Assembly (NCBI RefSeq): GCF_007655005.1
Contig: NZ_SZVW01000026.1
Coordinates: forward strand, 62,001 to 126,000
DNA from: Streptomyces tibetensis
GTDB taxonomy: Bacteria > Actinomycetota > Actinomycetes > Streptomycetales > Streptomycetaceae
DNA: 64,000 nt
Reading direction: 5' to 3'
A model generated the notes under the pieces. That model was not told where the DNA came from and made no database searches. It saw only the letters and a program-made list of their open reading frames with translations. Made by a program: the position numbers and the translations under genes. How positions within the stretch are numbered: position 1 is the stretch's first letter; each line of letters begins with the position of its first letter. Shown piece by piece: positions 35,249-42,740 of this stretch.

Positions 35249-35443
35249 CCTACGAGACGGGTTCCCTTCGCCGGCATGGTCCGGATCAGGTGATGGGGGT
35301 CGCCTTCCGGTCGCCCGGCCTTTCGGCCCTGCGCCCTTCCGGCCTCTCAGCCCTACCGTCGCAGTCGGCACCAGCGGAAGCTCCAACTTCACTTCCCGCC
35401 GACGTCGGCTACTCCGGTCGGACTCCCTCACTCGCCTCGTAGG
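35249..35443 (-). ncRNA. TPP-riboswitch-like RNA, antisense toward kstR
   Basis: The minus strand carries the thi-box hallmarks: CTGAGA (near 35340), then ACCTGATCCGGACC, ATGCCGGCGAAGGGAA. A perfect 8-bp closing helix P1 is formed by CCTACGAG at the 5' end and CTCGTAGG at the 3' end. The 3' core has ACC in place of the usual ATAA, and the joining regions carry extra hairpins, so it is a divergent form. No thiamine gene lies downstream; transcription would enter the 3' end of kstR in antisense. AT-rich DNA just upstream (about 35450-35505) could hold a promoter. Confidence 0.68.
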
Positions 35444-35475
35444 CCGACTTCCAGGATAAAACGCCTGAAAGGGAA

Positions 35476-35509
35476 TGACACCCCTCAATCCATGATTTTT
35501 CAGGTGTCA
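35476..35509 (-). terminator. Possible hairpin terminator at the ferredoxin stop
   Basis: TGACACC and GGTGTCA arms enclose a 20-base loop, overlapping the ferredoxin stop codon. Separation from the start of the TPP-like RNA is only about 30 bases. Confidence 0.4.
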
Positions 35510-35740
35510 CTCCTCCGGCGGGAACACCGCCTCCCCGCTGTCCCTCAACGTGATCACGATCGCCTCCGCCGGGCAGCACTCCGCCGCCTCCAGCACCCGC
35601 TCGTTCGCGTCCATGTCGGGGGCGGCCGGACGGGACTGGCGGGCGGCGTCCAGGCGGAAGCCGTCCGGCGCGTGGTGGAGGCACTGCGCGGAGCCGATGC
35701 ACAGGGAGCGGTCGACCTCGACGCGCCAGCGGTCACCCAT
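35507..35740 (-). CDS. Ferredoxin, [3Fe-4S] type for P450
   Basis: 77 residues. Cys pattern CIGSAQC...CCPAEAI, the three-cysteine arrangement of single-cluster ferredoxins that feed bacterial cytochrome P450s. It follows the aldehyde dehydrogenase by two bases, so they are co-transcribed, and their divergent promoter carries a KstR-like site. The likely partner in this window is the CYP125-like enzyme at 50867-52132. Confidence 0.93.
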   Translation of the reverse strand: MGDRWRVEVDRSLCIGSAQCLHHAPDGFRLDAARQSRPAAPDMDANERVLEAAECCPAEAIVITLRDSGEAVFPPEE

Positions 35741-35742
35741 CG

Positions 35743-37194
35743 CTACCCCTGCGCCGGGAGGTGGATCATCTTGTGCTCCAGGTACTCACCGTACCCCTCG
35801 GGCCCGAACTCCCGCCCCAGGCCCGAGTTCTTGTAGCCGCCGAAGGGGCCCAGCATGTCCAGGCTGAAGGTGTTGACGGAGTACGTGCCCGTGCGGACCT
35901 GCCGGGCGATGTCGATGCCGTGCTCGACGTCCGCCGTCCAGACGCTGCCGCTCAGCCCGTAGTCGGAGTCGTTGGCGATCTTCACGGCGTCGGACTCGTC
36001 GTCGTAGGGCAGCAGGCAGATGACCGGGCCGAAGATCTCCTCGCGGGCGATGCGCATGGAGTTGTCCACGTCGCCGAAGAGGGTCGGTTCGACGTACCAG
36101 CCGCGGTCCAGGCCGGCCGGGCGTCCGCCGCCGGTCAGGATCTTGGCGCCCTCTTCCTGACCGATGCGGATGTAGTCGAGGTTGCGCTGCTGCTGCCGCC
36201 GGGCCACCAGCGGGCCCACCTGGGTGGCCGGGTCCAGGGGGTCGCCGACCGTCAGGGCGCCGGCCGCGGCGGCCAGGGCGTCGGCGAACTCGTCGTAGCG
36301 GGAGCGCGGCAGGAGGATGCGGGTCTGGGCGACGCACGCCTGGCCGTTGTTCATCCAGGCCGCGGGGGCGATGCCCGCGACGGCCGTCTCGACGTCCGCG
36401 TCGGGCAGGACGACGGCGGCGGACTTGCCGCCCAGTTCGAGCGTCACGCGGGTGAGGTTGCGGGCGGCGACCTCCATGACGCGTTTTCCGGCCGCGACCG
36501 ACCCGGTGAAGGACACCTTGTCGATGCCGGGGTGCCCGACCAGGTACTCGCTGACGTCCCGGTCGGCGGGCAGGATCGACAGCACTCCCTCCGGCAGCCC
36601 GGCCTCGCGGGCGATCTCGCCGAGCAGGTAGGCGTCGAGCGGGGACTCGGGCGAGGGCTTGAGGACGACCGTGCAGCCGGTGAGCAGGGCCGGGGCGAGC
36701 TTGGCGGCGGCGACGAACTGCGGGACGTTCCAGGGGACCACGGCGGCCACGACCCCGACGGGCTCGCGCCGTACGAGGATCCTGCCGAGCACCCCGTCGC
36801 GCCGCTCCTCGTGGGTGAAGTCCCGGGCGACGGTGATCGCCGAGTCCCAGACCATCACCGCGCCGAGGGCCTGGGCGAGGACGCTCCAGGAGTAGGGCGA
36901 GCCGTTCTGGGCGGAGATCAGGCGGGCGATCTCGTCGTGCCGGACGGTGATGGCGTCCTTGATCCTGCCCACCACGTCGATGCGCTCGTCGAGGCTCATG
37001 CGCGGCCAGGGCCCCTCGTCGAACGCCCGCCGCGCCGCCGCCACGGCCCGGTCCACATCCGCCGTCGAGGCGTGCGGGACACGTCCGATGACCTCCTCGG
37101 TGTGCGGCGAGATCACCTCGATGACGTCCTGGCCCAGGGGGTCGGTCAACTCCCCGCCGATGAACAGCTGTCCGTGTTCCACGAGCTCGGTCAT
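35743..37194 (-). CDS. Aldehyde dehydrogenase
   Basis: 483 residues, standard family length. NAD-binding VPWNVPQFVAAAKLAPALLTGCTVVLKPSPESP, the FTGSVAAGKRV loop, catalytic Glu in LELGGKSAAVVLPDAD, catalytic Cys in NNGQACVAQTRILLP, and REEIFGPVICLLPYDD are intact. KstR-regulated aldehyde dehydrogenases such as mycobacterial AldA oxidise aldehydes formed from sterol side chains; the same role fits here, since the gene has a KstR-like operator and a ferredoxin partner gene. The substrate is inferred. Confidence 0.94.
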   Translation of the reverse strand: MTELVEHGQLFIGGELTDPLGQDVIEVISPHTEEVIGRVPHASTADVDRAVAAARRAFDEGPWPRMSLDERIDVVGRIKDAITVRHDEIARLISAQNGSPYSWSVLAQALGAVMVWDSAITVARDFTHEERRDGVLGRILVRREPVGVVAAVVPWNVPQFVAAAKLAPALLTGCTVVLKPSPESPLDAYLLGEIAREAGLPEGVLSILPADRDVSEYLVGHPGIDKVSFTGSVAAGKRVMEVAARNLTRVTLELGGKSAAVVLPDADVETAVAGIAPAAWMNNGQACVAQTRILLPRSRYDEFADALAAAAGALTVGDPLDPATQVGPLVARRQQQRNLDYIRIGQEEGAKILTGGGRPAGLDRGWYVEPTLFGDVDNSMRIAREEIFGPVICLLPYDDESDAVKIANDSDYGLSGSVWTADVEHGIDIARQVRTGTYSVNTFSLDMLGPFGGYKNSGLGREFGPEGYGEYLEHKMIHLPAQG

Positions 37195-37304
37195 GGCCGA
37201 CTGCCTTCCCGGGAGCCTTCTCTGACGGTTCATCAGATACGCCCACTGATACCAGCCCCGCCCCGAGGAGTCCACGGACCGCGCACCACACGGAGGGTCC
37301 TCGC

Positions 37305-37318
37305 TGGAACCCGTTCTA
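37305..37318. promoter_or_regulatory. KstR-like operator between the aldehyde dehydrogenase and MBL-fold genes
   Basis: TGGAACCCGTTCTA matches TnnAACnnGTTnnA at every fixed position. It lies 111 bases before the ALDH start and 36 bases before the MBL start. Confidence 0.75.
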
Positions 37319-37353
37319 GTTATAGTGGCGGGGAGCCGGCGACGGGGGACCCC

Positions 37354-38418
37354 ATGACACAGGTGACCGACCATGGCGGAGGCGTCCGGTCGCTCCGGGT
37401 CCCGATCCCGGACAACCCGCTCGGCCACACACTGGTGTACGTCGTCGACACCGACCGCGGCCCGGTGCTGATCGACACCGGCTGGGACGACCCGGACTCC
37501 TGGAACACCCTCGCGCAGGGCCTCACGGCCTGCGGCACCTCGGTCGCCGAGATCCACGGCGTGGTCATCACCCACCACCACCCGGACCACCACGGCCTGT
37601 CCGGCCGGGTCCGTCGGGCGTCGGGCGCCTGGATCGCGATGCACGCGGCGGACACCGCGGTCGTACGGCGGACCCGCCAGGCCCGTCCCGAGCGCTGGTT
37701 CACGTACATGGCGGCCAAGCTCGCCGCGGCCGGTGCGCCCGAGGAGCACATCGCGCCCCTGCGCCGGCCAGGCCGCCGCACCCTGCCCGGCCTCTCCCCC
37801 GCCCTGCCCGACCGCGACATCGTCCCCGGAGAACTCCTCGACCTCCCCGGCCGCCGGCTGCGCGCGATCTGGACCCCGGGGCACACGCCCGGCCACGTCT
37901 GCCTCCACCTCGAAGAGGCCCACCCCGCGCAACTCCCCGGCCACGGACGCCTGTTCTCCGGCGACCACCTGCTGCCCGGGATCACCCCGCACATCGGCCT
38001 CTACGAGGACCCCGAGGACAGTGGGGGTCCCCCCTGCTCGAGCGAAGCCGAGAGCTTGGGGGACGTCACCGACCCCCTGGGCGACTACCTCGACTCCCTC
38101 GAACGCGTCGGCCGACTGGCCCCCGCCGAGATCCTCCCGGCCCACCAGCACCCGTTCTCCGACGCCGCCGCCCGCGTCGGCGCGCTGCTCACCCACCACG
38201 AGTCCCGCCTGACCGACCTGCTGACCCTGCTCGCCGAGCCCCTCACCCCCTGGCAGCTCGCCGAACGCATGGAGTGGAACCGCCCCTGGGACCAGATCCC
38301 CTACGGCTCCCGCACCATCGCCGTCTCGGAGGCCGAGGCGCACCTGCGGCGGCTGGTGAAGCTGGGCCGGGCGGAGGCGGTGCCGGGGAGTGAGCCGGTG
38401 ACGTACGTGGCGGTGTGA
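37354..38418 (+). CDS. Metallo-beta-lactamase-fold hydrolase (glyoxalase II type)
   Basis: 354 residues from the ATG at 37354. The dinuclear zinc motif HHHPDHHG, later GHTPGHVCLH, FSGDHLL and the final HQHPF are present. The C-terminal ~80 residues form a winged-helix-like tail (WQLAERMEWNRPWDQI...EAEAHLRRLVKLGRAEAV) as in MBL-fold thioesterases and LACTB2-type proteins. A KstR-like site in its promoter suggests a thioesterase or hydrolase in sterol or lipid breakdown. A family-A repeat is inserted in frame (SGGPPCSSEAESLG at about residues 223-236). Confidence 0.9.
   Translation: MTQVTDHGGGVRSLRVPIPDNPLGHTLVYVVDTDRGPVLIDTGWDDPDSWNTLAQGLTACGTSVAEIHGVVITHHHPDHHGLSGRVRRASGAWIAMHAADTAVVRRTRQARPERWFTYMAAKLAAAGAPEEHIAPLRRPGRRTLPGLSPALPDRDIVPGELLDLPGRRLRAIWTPGHTPGHVCLHLEEAHPAQLPGHGRLFSGDHLLPGITPHIGLYEDPEDSGGPPCSSEAESLGDVTDPLGDYLDSLERVGRLAPAEILPAHQHPFSDAAARVGALLTHHESRLTDLLTLLAEPLTPWQLAERMEWNRPWDQIPYGSRTIAVSEAEAHLRRLVKLGRAEAVPGSEPVTYVAV
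38023..38062 (+). repeat. Family-A interspersed repeat inside the MBL-fold gene
   Basis: 40 bases starting GGGGGTCCCCCCTGCTCGAG and ending GCTTGGGGGA; the terminal arms are inverted complements. The frame is kept. Confidence 0.92.
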
Positions 38419-38502
38419 AGTCCAGGTCGGACCGGGACACGTTCCGCCGCTGCTTTACGGGTCCAGCGCGTCCCCGGCCTGCTGAGTGCGTTCAGGAGAC
38501 CG

Positions 38503-38554
38503 GACGGCTCGGACCTGACGGCTCGGATTTGACGGCTCGGACCTGACGGCTCAG
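38503..38554 (-). repeat. 14-bp tandem repeat between convergent genes
   Basis: GACGGCTCGGACCT occurs at 38503 and 38531, with the variant GACGGCTCGGATTT at 38517 and a partial copy at 38545. No gene lies in 38419-38601. Confidence 0.9.
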
Positions 38555-38601
38555 TTCTTGCGGGCGACGCCGCGCTCCTGCGTGTGGCCGGAGGCCCCAC
38601 G

Positions 38602-39282
38602 TCAGCCTCTCCACCTCCGAGCAAGAATCAACTCCTCGGCGGGTCCCAGGAGTTCGGCTTCACCCCGGTTCATCGTCGGACTCGCGCCCCGGCGACGCAG
38701 GGCTTCGGTCAGGGCCGGGCGCGTGAGCGGGGACGGGCCGGCCAAAAGGGCGGTCAGCATGGCCTCGGCAGGCGCGGACAGGGCGTCACCGGTGACGGCG
38801 GCCTGCGCGACGATCACCGCGGTCGCCGCCCAGTCCAGCCCCGGGTCGCCCTCCTCCGCGTCGGACCAGTCGATGACCCGGGGGCCGTCGGCGGTGAGGA
38901 TCACGTTCTCCGGGTGCAGGTCCAGGTGGAGGACGCTGACGGCCGGGTCGGCGGAGCGCGGGGCGGGGACGGCGTGGAGGTCGCGCAGCAGCCGGGCGAG
39001 GACGGAGCCCGCCTCGGTCGGGGCGAGGGTGCCCGCCAGGCAGGCCTGGAGCATGGTCGGGCCGGAGAGCCGTTCCATCACCAGGTCGGAGCGGGAACCG
39101 GCCGGGCGGACCCGCGGCACCGGATACCCGTGGGCGCGCACGTGCTCCATCACCGCCCCCTCGGCCACCGCGTCACCCCCACCGTCGCGCTCACGGCGCA
39201 GCACCCACGCCTCGTCGATCTCGTAGACGTCGGCACGGCGTCCCGAGCCGAGCAGCTTTCCCGGTGGCGGTGTGGTCGGCAT
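38602..39282 (-). CDS. APH-type phosphotransferase
   Basis: 226 residues. It has the kinase-like fold of aminoglycoside phosphotransferases with the catalytic loop HLDLHPENVIL and the metal-binding VIDWSDAEEG. A Gly-rich N-terminal loop (KLLGSGRRADVYEI) is visible. It probably phosphorylates a small alcohol substrate; antibiotic resistance is possible but not shown. It is convergent with the MBL gene and divergent from the cobalamin operon. Confidence 0.88.
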   Translation of the reverse strand: MPTTPPPGKLLGSGRRADVYEIDEAWVLRRERDGGGDAVAEGAVMEHVRAHGYPVPRVRPAGSRSDLVMERLSGPTMLQACLAGTLAPTEAGSVLARLLRDLHAVPAPRSADPAVSVLHLDLHPENVILTADGPRVIDWSDAEEGDPGLDWAATAVIVAQAAVTGDALSAPAEAMLTALLAGPSPLTRPALTEALRRRGASPTMNRGEAELLGPAEELILARRWRG

Positions 39283-39304
39283 GGGCCGAAGCTACCCCTC
39301 GACC

Positions 39305-39379
39305 GGCACCCCCTCGGCCCGTTTCCTCCCTGCGGGTGCCCCACCGGGCACCCTCGGCCCGATTCCTACGTGCGGGTAC
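39305..39379 (+). repeat. Imperfect direct repeat just upstream of the cobalamin riboswitch
   Basis: A ~35-base segment (GGCACCCCCTCGGCCCGTTT...) at 39305-39340 recurs with changes at 39347-39379, doubling the DNA where the riboswitch promoter would be expected. Confidence 0.8.
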
Positions 39380-39560
39380 AGTAAGCGGGTCGTCATCACG
39401 CCGTACGGGGGGAAGCCGGTGCAATTCCGGCGCTGACCCTTCCCCAAGCTCTCGACTTCGCTCGAGCAGGGGAGGCCCTTATCGTGACCGTCGCGCACAG
39501 GCGGGAGCCGGATCGCTTCGTACGGTTCGTGACCGGCTCGCGTGCCCGGCAGCCCGCCGG
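39380..39560 (+). ncRNA. Cobalamin riboswitch with an inserted interspersed repeat
   Basis: The B12 aptamer core is plain at 39410-39436: GGGGGGAAGCCGGTGCAATT followed by CCGGCGCTGAC, the GGTGCAAnTCCgg..GCTG signature of cobalamin riboswitches. A family-A repeat (39441-39473) is inserted directly after this core; then CGTGACCGTCGCGC and the GAGCCGG...CCGGCTC helix follow. The position, 90 to 270 bases before a B12/cobalt-type ECF operon, fits. The inserted repeat may replace a peripheral stem, so function as a switch is not certain. Confidence 0.72.
39441..39473 (-). repeat. Family-A interspersed repeat inside the cobalamin riboswitch
   Basis: TCCCCAAGCTCTCGACTTCG followed by CTCGAGCAGGGGAGG, inverted relative to the copies at 38023 and 41570. 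Confidence 0.9.
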
Positions 39561-39650
39561 TGCGCGGCACCGTCGAGGTATACGGAGCCGAGCCGCCCGG
39601 GGGTGTCCCGCGCTGCCCGGCTCCCCCACAGGGAGAGGCACCCGCCGATC

Positions 39651-40880
39651 ATGAACGTCCGCCGCAGCGCCGCGGTCCTGGCCGCCGTCGCCGTGATCGG
39701 CGCCGCCACCCCGGCCGCCGCCGCCCCGTCCCCGTCGCCCTCCCAGGCGTTCCCCTCCGCCCTGTACGGCGGCACCGACCCGAAGTACGACGGGGTCTGG
39801 CGGCAGTCCCTCGCGCTGCTCGCGCAGGACACGGTGGGGGTGAAGTCGGCGGCGAAGTCCGTACAGTGGCTGGCGCGTCAGCAGTGCGCGGACGGCTCCT
39901 TCGCCTCGTACCGCCCCGACCCCACCACCGCGTGCGACGCCAAGACCCTGCGGGACACCAACGCCACGTCCGCCGCCGTCCAGGCCCTGACCGCGCTCGG
40001 CGGGCACGACGACGTCACCGGCAAGGCCGTCGGCTGGCTGAAGTCCGTTCAGAACAAGGACGGCGGCTGGGGCTACTCGCCCGGCGGCGCCAGCGACACC
40101 AACTCGACGTCGGTCGTCATAGGCGCGCTCGCCGCCGCGGGCGAGAAGCCCGGCCGGGTCGAGAAGGACGGCAAGTCGCCCTACGACGCGCTGCTGAAGC
40201 TCGCCCTGCCCTGCGGCGGGGACGACGGCGGCGCCTTCGCGTTCCAGCCGGACAAGAAGGGCGAGCTCGCCGCCAACGCGGACGCCACGGCCGCCGGTGT
40301 GCTGGGCGCGCTGGGCCAGGGCATGGTCGTCAAGCCCGGCGAGAGGGCCGGTGAGAAGTCCGGTGCGGGCTGCGCGAAGGCCGGGACGCCGGAGCAGGCC
40401 GCGGCCAACGGGGCCGCCTACCTCACCACCGCCCTCGCCAAGGACGACGGGCACCTCATGTCCGCCCTGGCCGGTGCCGAGCCCCAGCCCGACTACGGCA
40501 ACACCGCCGACGCGGTCGTCGCGCTCGCCGCGCTGGGTGAGACCGCGCAGGCCGAGAAGTCGGTGCGGTGGCTGGAGAAGAACTCCGCGTCCTGGGCCGC
40601 CCAGAGCGGTCCGGCCGCCTACGCCCAGCTGATCCTCGCCGCCCACGCGACGGGCACGAACCCGCGCGACTTCGGCGGCGCGGACCTCGTGAAGCAGCTG
40701 GGCGCGACGGGCCCGGCCCCGCAGACCGCCGGGAAGACCGCCGGGACGACCAAGTCCTCGGAGCAGAAGGAGGAGTCCGGCTCGGACTTCTTCGGCGTCT
40801 GGTGGTACGTCGGTGTCTGCCTGGTCGCCGGCATCGGCATCGGCTTCCTGTTCACCGGCCGCAAGAAGCAGCAGCTGTGA
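39651..40880 (+). CDS. Secreted, membrane-anchored prenyltransferase-like alpha/alpha-toroid protein of the B12-regulated operon
   Basis: 409 residues. It has a signal peptide (residues 1-26, RRSAAVLAAVAVIGAATPAAAA), then toroid repeats (SAAKSVQWLARQQCADGSFAS, AVGWLKSVQNKDGGWGYS, SVRWLEKNSASWAAQSG). A C-terminal helix follows (VGVCLVAGIGIGFLF) with a short basic tail (RKKQQL), anchoring it to the membrane with the bulk outside. The fold is that of animal transcobalamin's alpha-domain, and it opens an operon under a cobalamin riboswitch, so it may capture cobalamin or cobinamide at the cell surface. Binding is inferred, not shown. The homologous Streptomyces gene, from memory, is SCO2321. Confidence 0.85.
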   Translation: MNVRRSAAVLAAVAVIGAATPAAAAPSPSPSQAFPSALYGGTDPKYDGVWRQSLALLAQDTVGVKSAAKSVQWLARQQCADGSFASYRPDPTTACDAKTLRDTNATSAAVQALTALGGHDDVTGKAVGWLKSVQNKDGGWGYSPGGASDTNSTSVVIGALAAAGEKPGRVEKDGKSPYDALLKLALPCGGDDGGAFAFQPDKKGELAANADATAAGVLGALGQGMVVKPGERAGEKSGAGCAKAGTPEQAAANGAAYLTTALAKDDGHLMSALAGAEPQPDYGNTADAVVALAALGETAQAEKSVRWLEKNSASWAAQSGPAAYAQLILAAHATGTNPRDFGGADLVKQLGATGPAPQTAGKTAGTTKSSEQKEESGSDFFGVWWYVGVCLVAGIGIGFLFTGRKKQQL

Positions 40881-41527
40881 TCCGCCGGGCCCTTCTCCTC
40901 CTCCTGGCCTCGCTCCTGCTGTGCGCGGGCGCTGGTCAGGCCCAGGCCGCCGGTTACCGGTACTGGTCGTTCTGGGAGCGCGACGCCGGCCACTGGGTCT
41001 ACGCCACGCAGGGCCCGTCCCTGGCCCGCCCCTCGGACGGCGACGTCCAGGGCTTCCGTTTCGCGGTGAGCGAGGACTCCGCGGACGCGGCCCGGCCGCG
41101 CGGCAAGGCCGACTTCGCGACGATCTGCGCGAAGACGCCCGCGCGGGACGGCAGCAAGCGAGTGGCCCTGGTCCTCGACTTCGGCACACCCTCGGACGCC
41201 CCCGAGGGCGAAACCCCGCCCGCCGCCCGCACGGTCTGCGCCCGGATCTCCCCCGACGCGACGACGGCCGAGGCCCTGGCGGCAGTCGCCAAGCCGCTGC
41301 GCTACGACACCAACGCCCTGCTGTGCGCGATCTCGGGCTATCCGGAGCAGGGCTGCGGCGAACAGGTCCGGCAGCGTCAGAAGGAGAACCACAAGGAGCA
41401 GCAGAAGCCGGCGGCGGAGAAGAGGAACCCGTCGGACGGCGGCCCGTCCCTCGGCCTGGTCGCGGGTGTCGCCGTGGTGGTGCTCCTGGGCGGAGCGGCG
41501 ATCTGGCAGGTACGACGGCGTGGATAA
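40877..41527 (+). CDS. SCO2322-family secreted protein
   Basis: 216 residues from a GTG at 40877 overlapping the toroid gene stop (GTGA). It has a signal peptide (LLLLLASLLLCAGAGQAQAAG) and a ~130-residue extracellular domain (YRYWSFWERDAGHWVYATQGP, VLDFGTPSDAPEGETPPAARTVCARI, FATICAKTPARDG). A Lys/Glu-rich stretch is followed by a single C-terminal helix (LGLVAGVAVVVLLGGAAIWQV). It could be the beta-domain partner of the toroid protein; animal transcobalamin has both domains in one chain. The partnership is inferred from strict coupling and shared topology. Confidence 0.85.
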   Translation: MIRRALLLLLASLLLCAGAGQAQAAGYRYWSFWERDAGHWVYATQGPSLARPSDGDVQGFRFAVSEDSADAARPRGKADFATICAKTPARDGSKRVALVLDFGTPSDAPEGETPPAARTVCARISPDATTAEALAAVAKPLRYDTNALLCAISGYPEQGCGEQVRQRQKENHKEQQKPAAEKRNPSDGGPSLGLVAGVAVVVLLGGAAIWQVRRRG

Positions 41528-42740
41528 CCGTCCCGCCCAGCCTGCGGGCAGTCGTGCCGCCGGGGCGATGGGGGTCCCCCCTGCTCGAGCGGAGCCGAGA
41601 GCTCGGGGGAGGGTGGGCGCAGGCGGCACCCCGCAGCGCCGGGTTGCGCACCCACCCCGGCCCGGGCGCCAACGCCGCGCACAACTGCACCCCGGAGCCT
41701 GGTGGCTCTGGGCGCTCGCCCTCGGCACCGCGGCCACCCGCACCACCAACCCCCTGCTCCTCGCCCTCCTCATCACGGTCTCCGCCTACGTCGTGGCCAC
41801 CCGCCGCCCCGACACCCCCTGGTCCCGCTCCTACGGCGCCTTCGTGAAACTCGCCCTCGCCGTGATCCTCGTCCGTCTGCTCTTCGCGACCGTCCTCGGC
41901 TCCCCCATCCCGGGCACGCACACCCTCCTCACCCTCCCCGAGCTTCCCCTCCCCGCCTGGGCCCAGGGCATCCGCCTGGGCGGCGAGGTGACCGCGGAGG
42001 CCCTCACCTTCGCCCTGTACGACGGGCTGAGACTGGCCACGCTCCTTGTCTGTGTCGGCGCCGCGAACGCCCTCGCCAACCCCTCCCGCCTCCTGAAGTC
42101 CCTGCCGGGCGCCCTGTACGAGCTGGGCGTCGCGGTCGTCGTCGCCCTCACCTTCGCCCCGAACCTCATCGCCGACGTCCAGCGCCTGCGAGCCGCCCGC
42201 CGTCTGCGCGGCCGCCCGGACAAGGGCCTCAGGGGTCTGTTGCAGGTGGCGCTCCCGGTCCTGGAGGGCGCGCTCGAGCGCTCGGTCTCCCTGGCCGCCG
42301 CGATGGACGCCCGCGGCTACGGCCGTACCGCCCGGGTCCCGCCCGCCATACGCCGTACCACCGCCGCCCTCACCCTCGGCGGCCTGCTGGGCGTCTGCGC
42401 GGGAACGTACGGGCTGCTCACGGCCGAGGGCGCCGGCTACGGCTTCCCCGTACTCCTCGCGGGTCTCACCGCCGCCCTCGCGGGCCTGAAGCTCGGCGGC
42501 CGCCGGTCCCTGCGCACCCGCTACCGTCCGGACCGCTGGGACGTGCGCGCCTGGCTGGTCGTCGCCTCCGGCGTGGCGGTCGCGGCTCTGCTCGCCCTCG
42601 CCGCGGCCCGCGACCCCGCGGCCCTGCACCCGGGCGTGGTCCCCCTGGTGGCCCCCGCCCTCCCCCTCGGGCCGGCCGCGGCCGTACTCCTCGGTCTGCT
42701 GCCCGCGTTCGTCGCCCCCGACCCCAAGGAGCCGTCGTGA
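41520..42740 (+). CDS. ECF transporter transmembrane T-component (CbiQ/EcfT-like)
   Basis: 406 residues from a GTG at 41520 overlapping the previous gene by 8 bases. Six or more hydrophobic helices are seen (LWALALGTAATRTTNPLLLALLITVSAYVVAT; AVILVRLLFATVLG; LGVAVVVALTFAPNLIADVQRLRAARRLRG). The last is the coupling helix with the Ala-Arg-Gly signature of T-components (ARRLRG, then DARGYGRT). The N-terminus carries an in-frame family-A repeat (GVPPARAEPRARGRV). With the fused ATPase and the S-component downstream it makes a complete energy-coupling-factor importer. Confidence 0.88.
   Translation: MDNRPAQPAGSRAAGAMGVPPARAEPRARGRVGAGGTPQRRVAHPPRPGRQRRAQLHPGAWWLWALALGTAATRTTNPLLLALLITVSAYVVATRRPDTPWSRSYGAFVKLALAVILVRLLFATVLGSPIPGTHTLLTLPELPLPAWAQGIRLGGEVTAEALTFALYDGLRLATLLVCVGAANALANPSRLLKSLPGALYELGVAVVVALTFAPNLIADVQRLRAARRLRGRPDKGLRGLLQVALPVLEGALERSVSLAAAMDARGYGRTARVPPAIRRTTAALTLGGLLGVCAGTYGLLTAEGAGYGFPVLLAGLTAALAGLKLGGRRSLRTRYRPDRWDVRAWLVVASGVAVAALLALAAARDPAALHPGVVPLVAPALPLGPAAAVLLGLLPAFVAPDPKEPS
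41570..41610 (+). repeat. Family-A interspersed repeat inside the T-component gene
   Basis: GGGGGTCCCCCCTGCTCGAG then CGGAGCCGAGAGCTCGGGGGA, the same element as at 38023, in the same orientation. Confidence 0.92.

Noticed and set aside
34531..35277. A minus-strand frame starting inside the TPP-like RNA and running through kstR
   Set aside because: It could be taken for the riboswitch's target gene, but the translation is a low-complexity antisense of kstR.
38551..38620. A short minus-strand coding end (GHTQERGVARKN) beside the phosphotransferase
   Set aside because: The frame has a stop only 16 codons upstream, so there is no gene; at most the remnant of one.
38602..39282. Calling the APH-type protein an antibiotic-resistance gene
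   Set aside because: The fold is shared by many small-molecule kinases, and nothing near it indicates an antibiotic substrate.
39396..42629. A 1077-codon open frame on the minus strand
   Set aside because: It is antisense to the cobalamin operon, lacks any family motif, and is a by-product of high GC in the third codon position; the plus-strand genes carry clear signatures.
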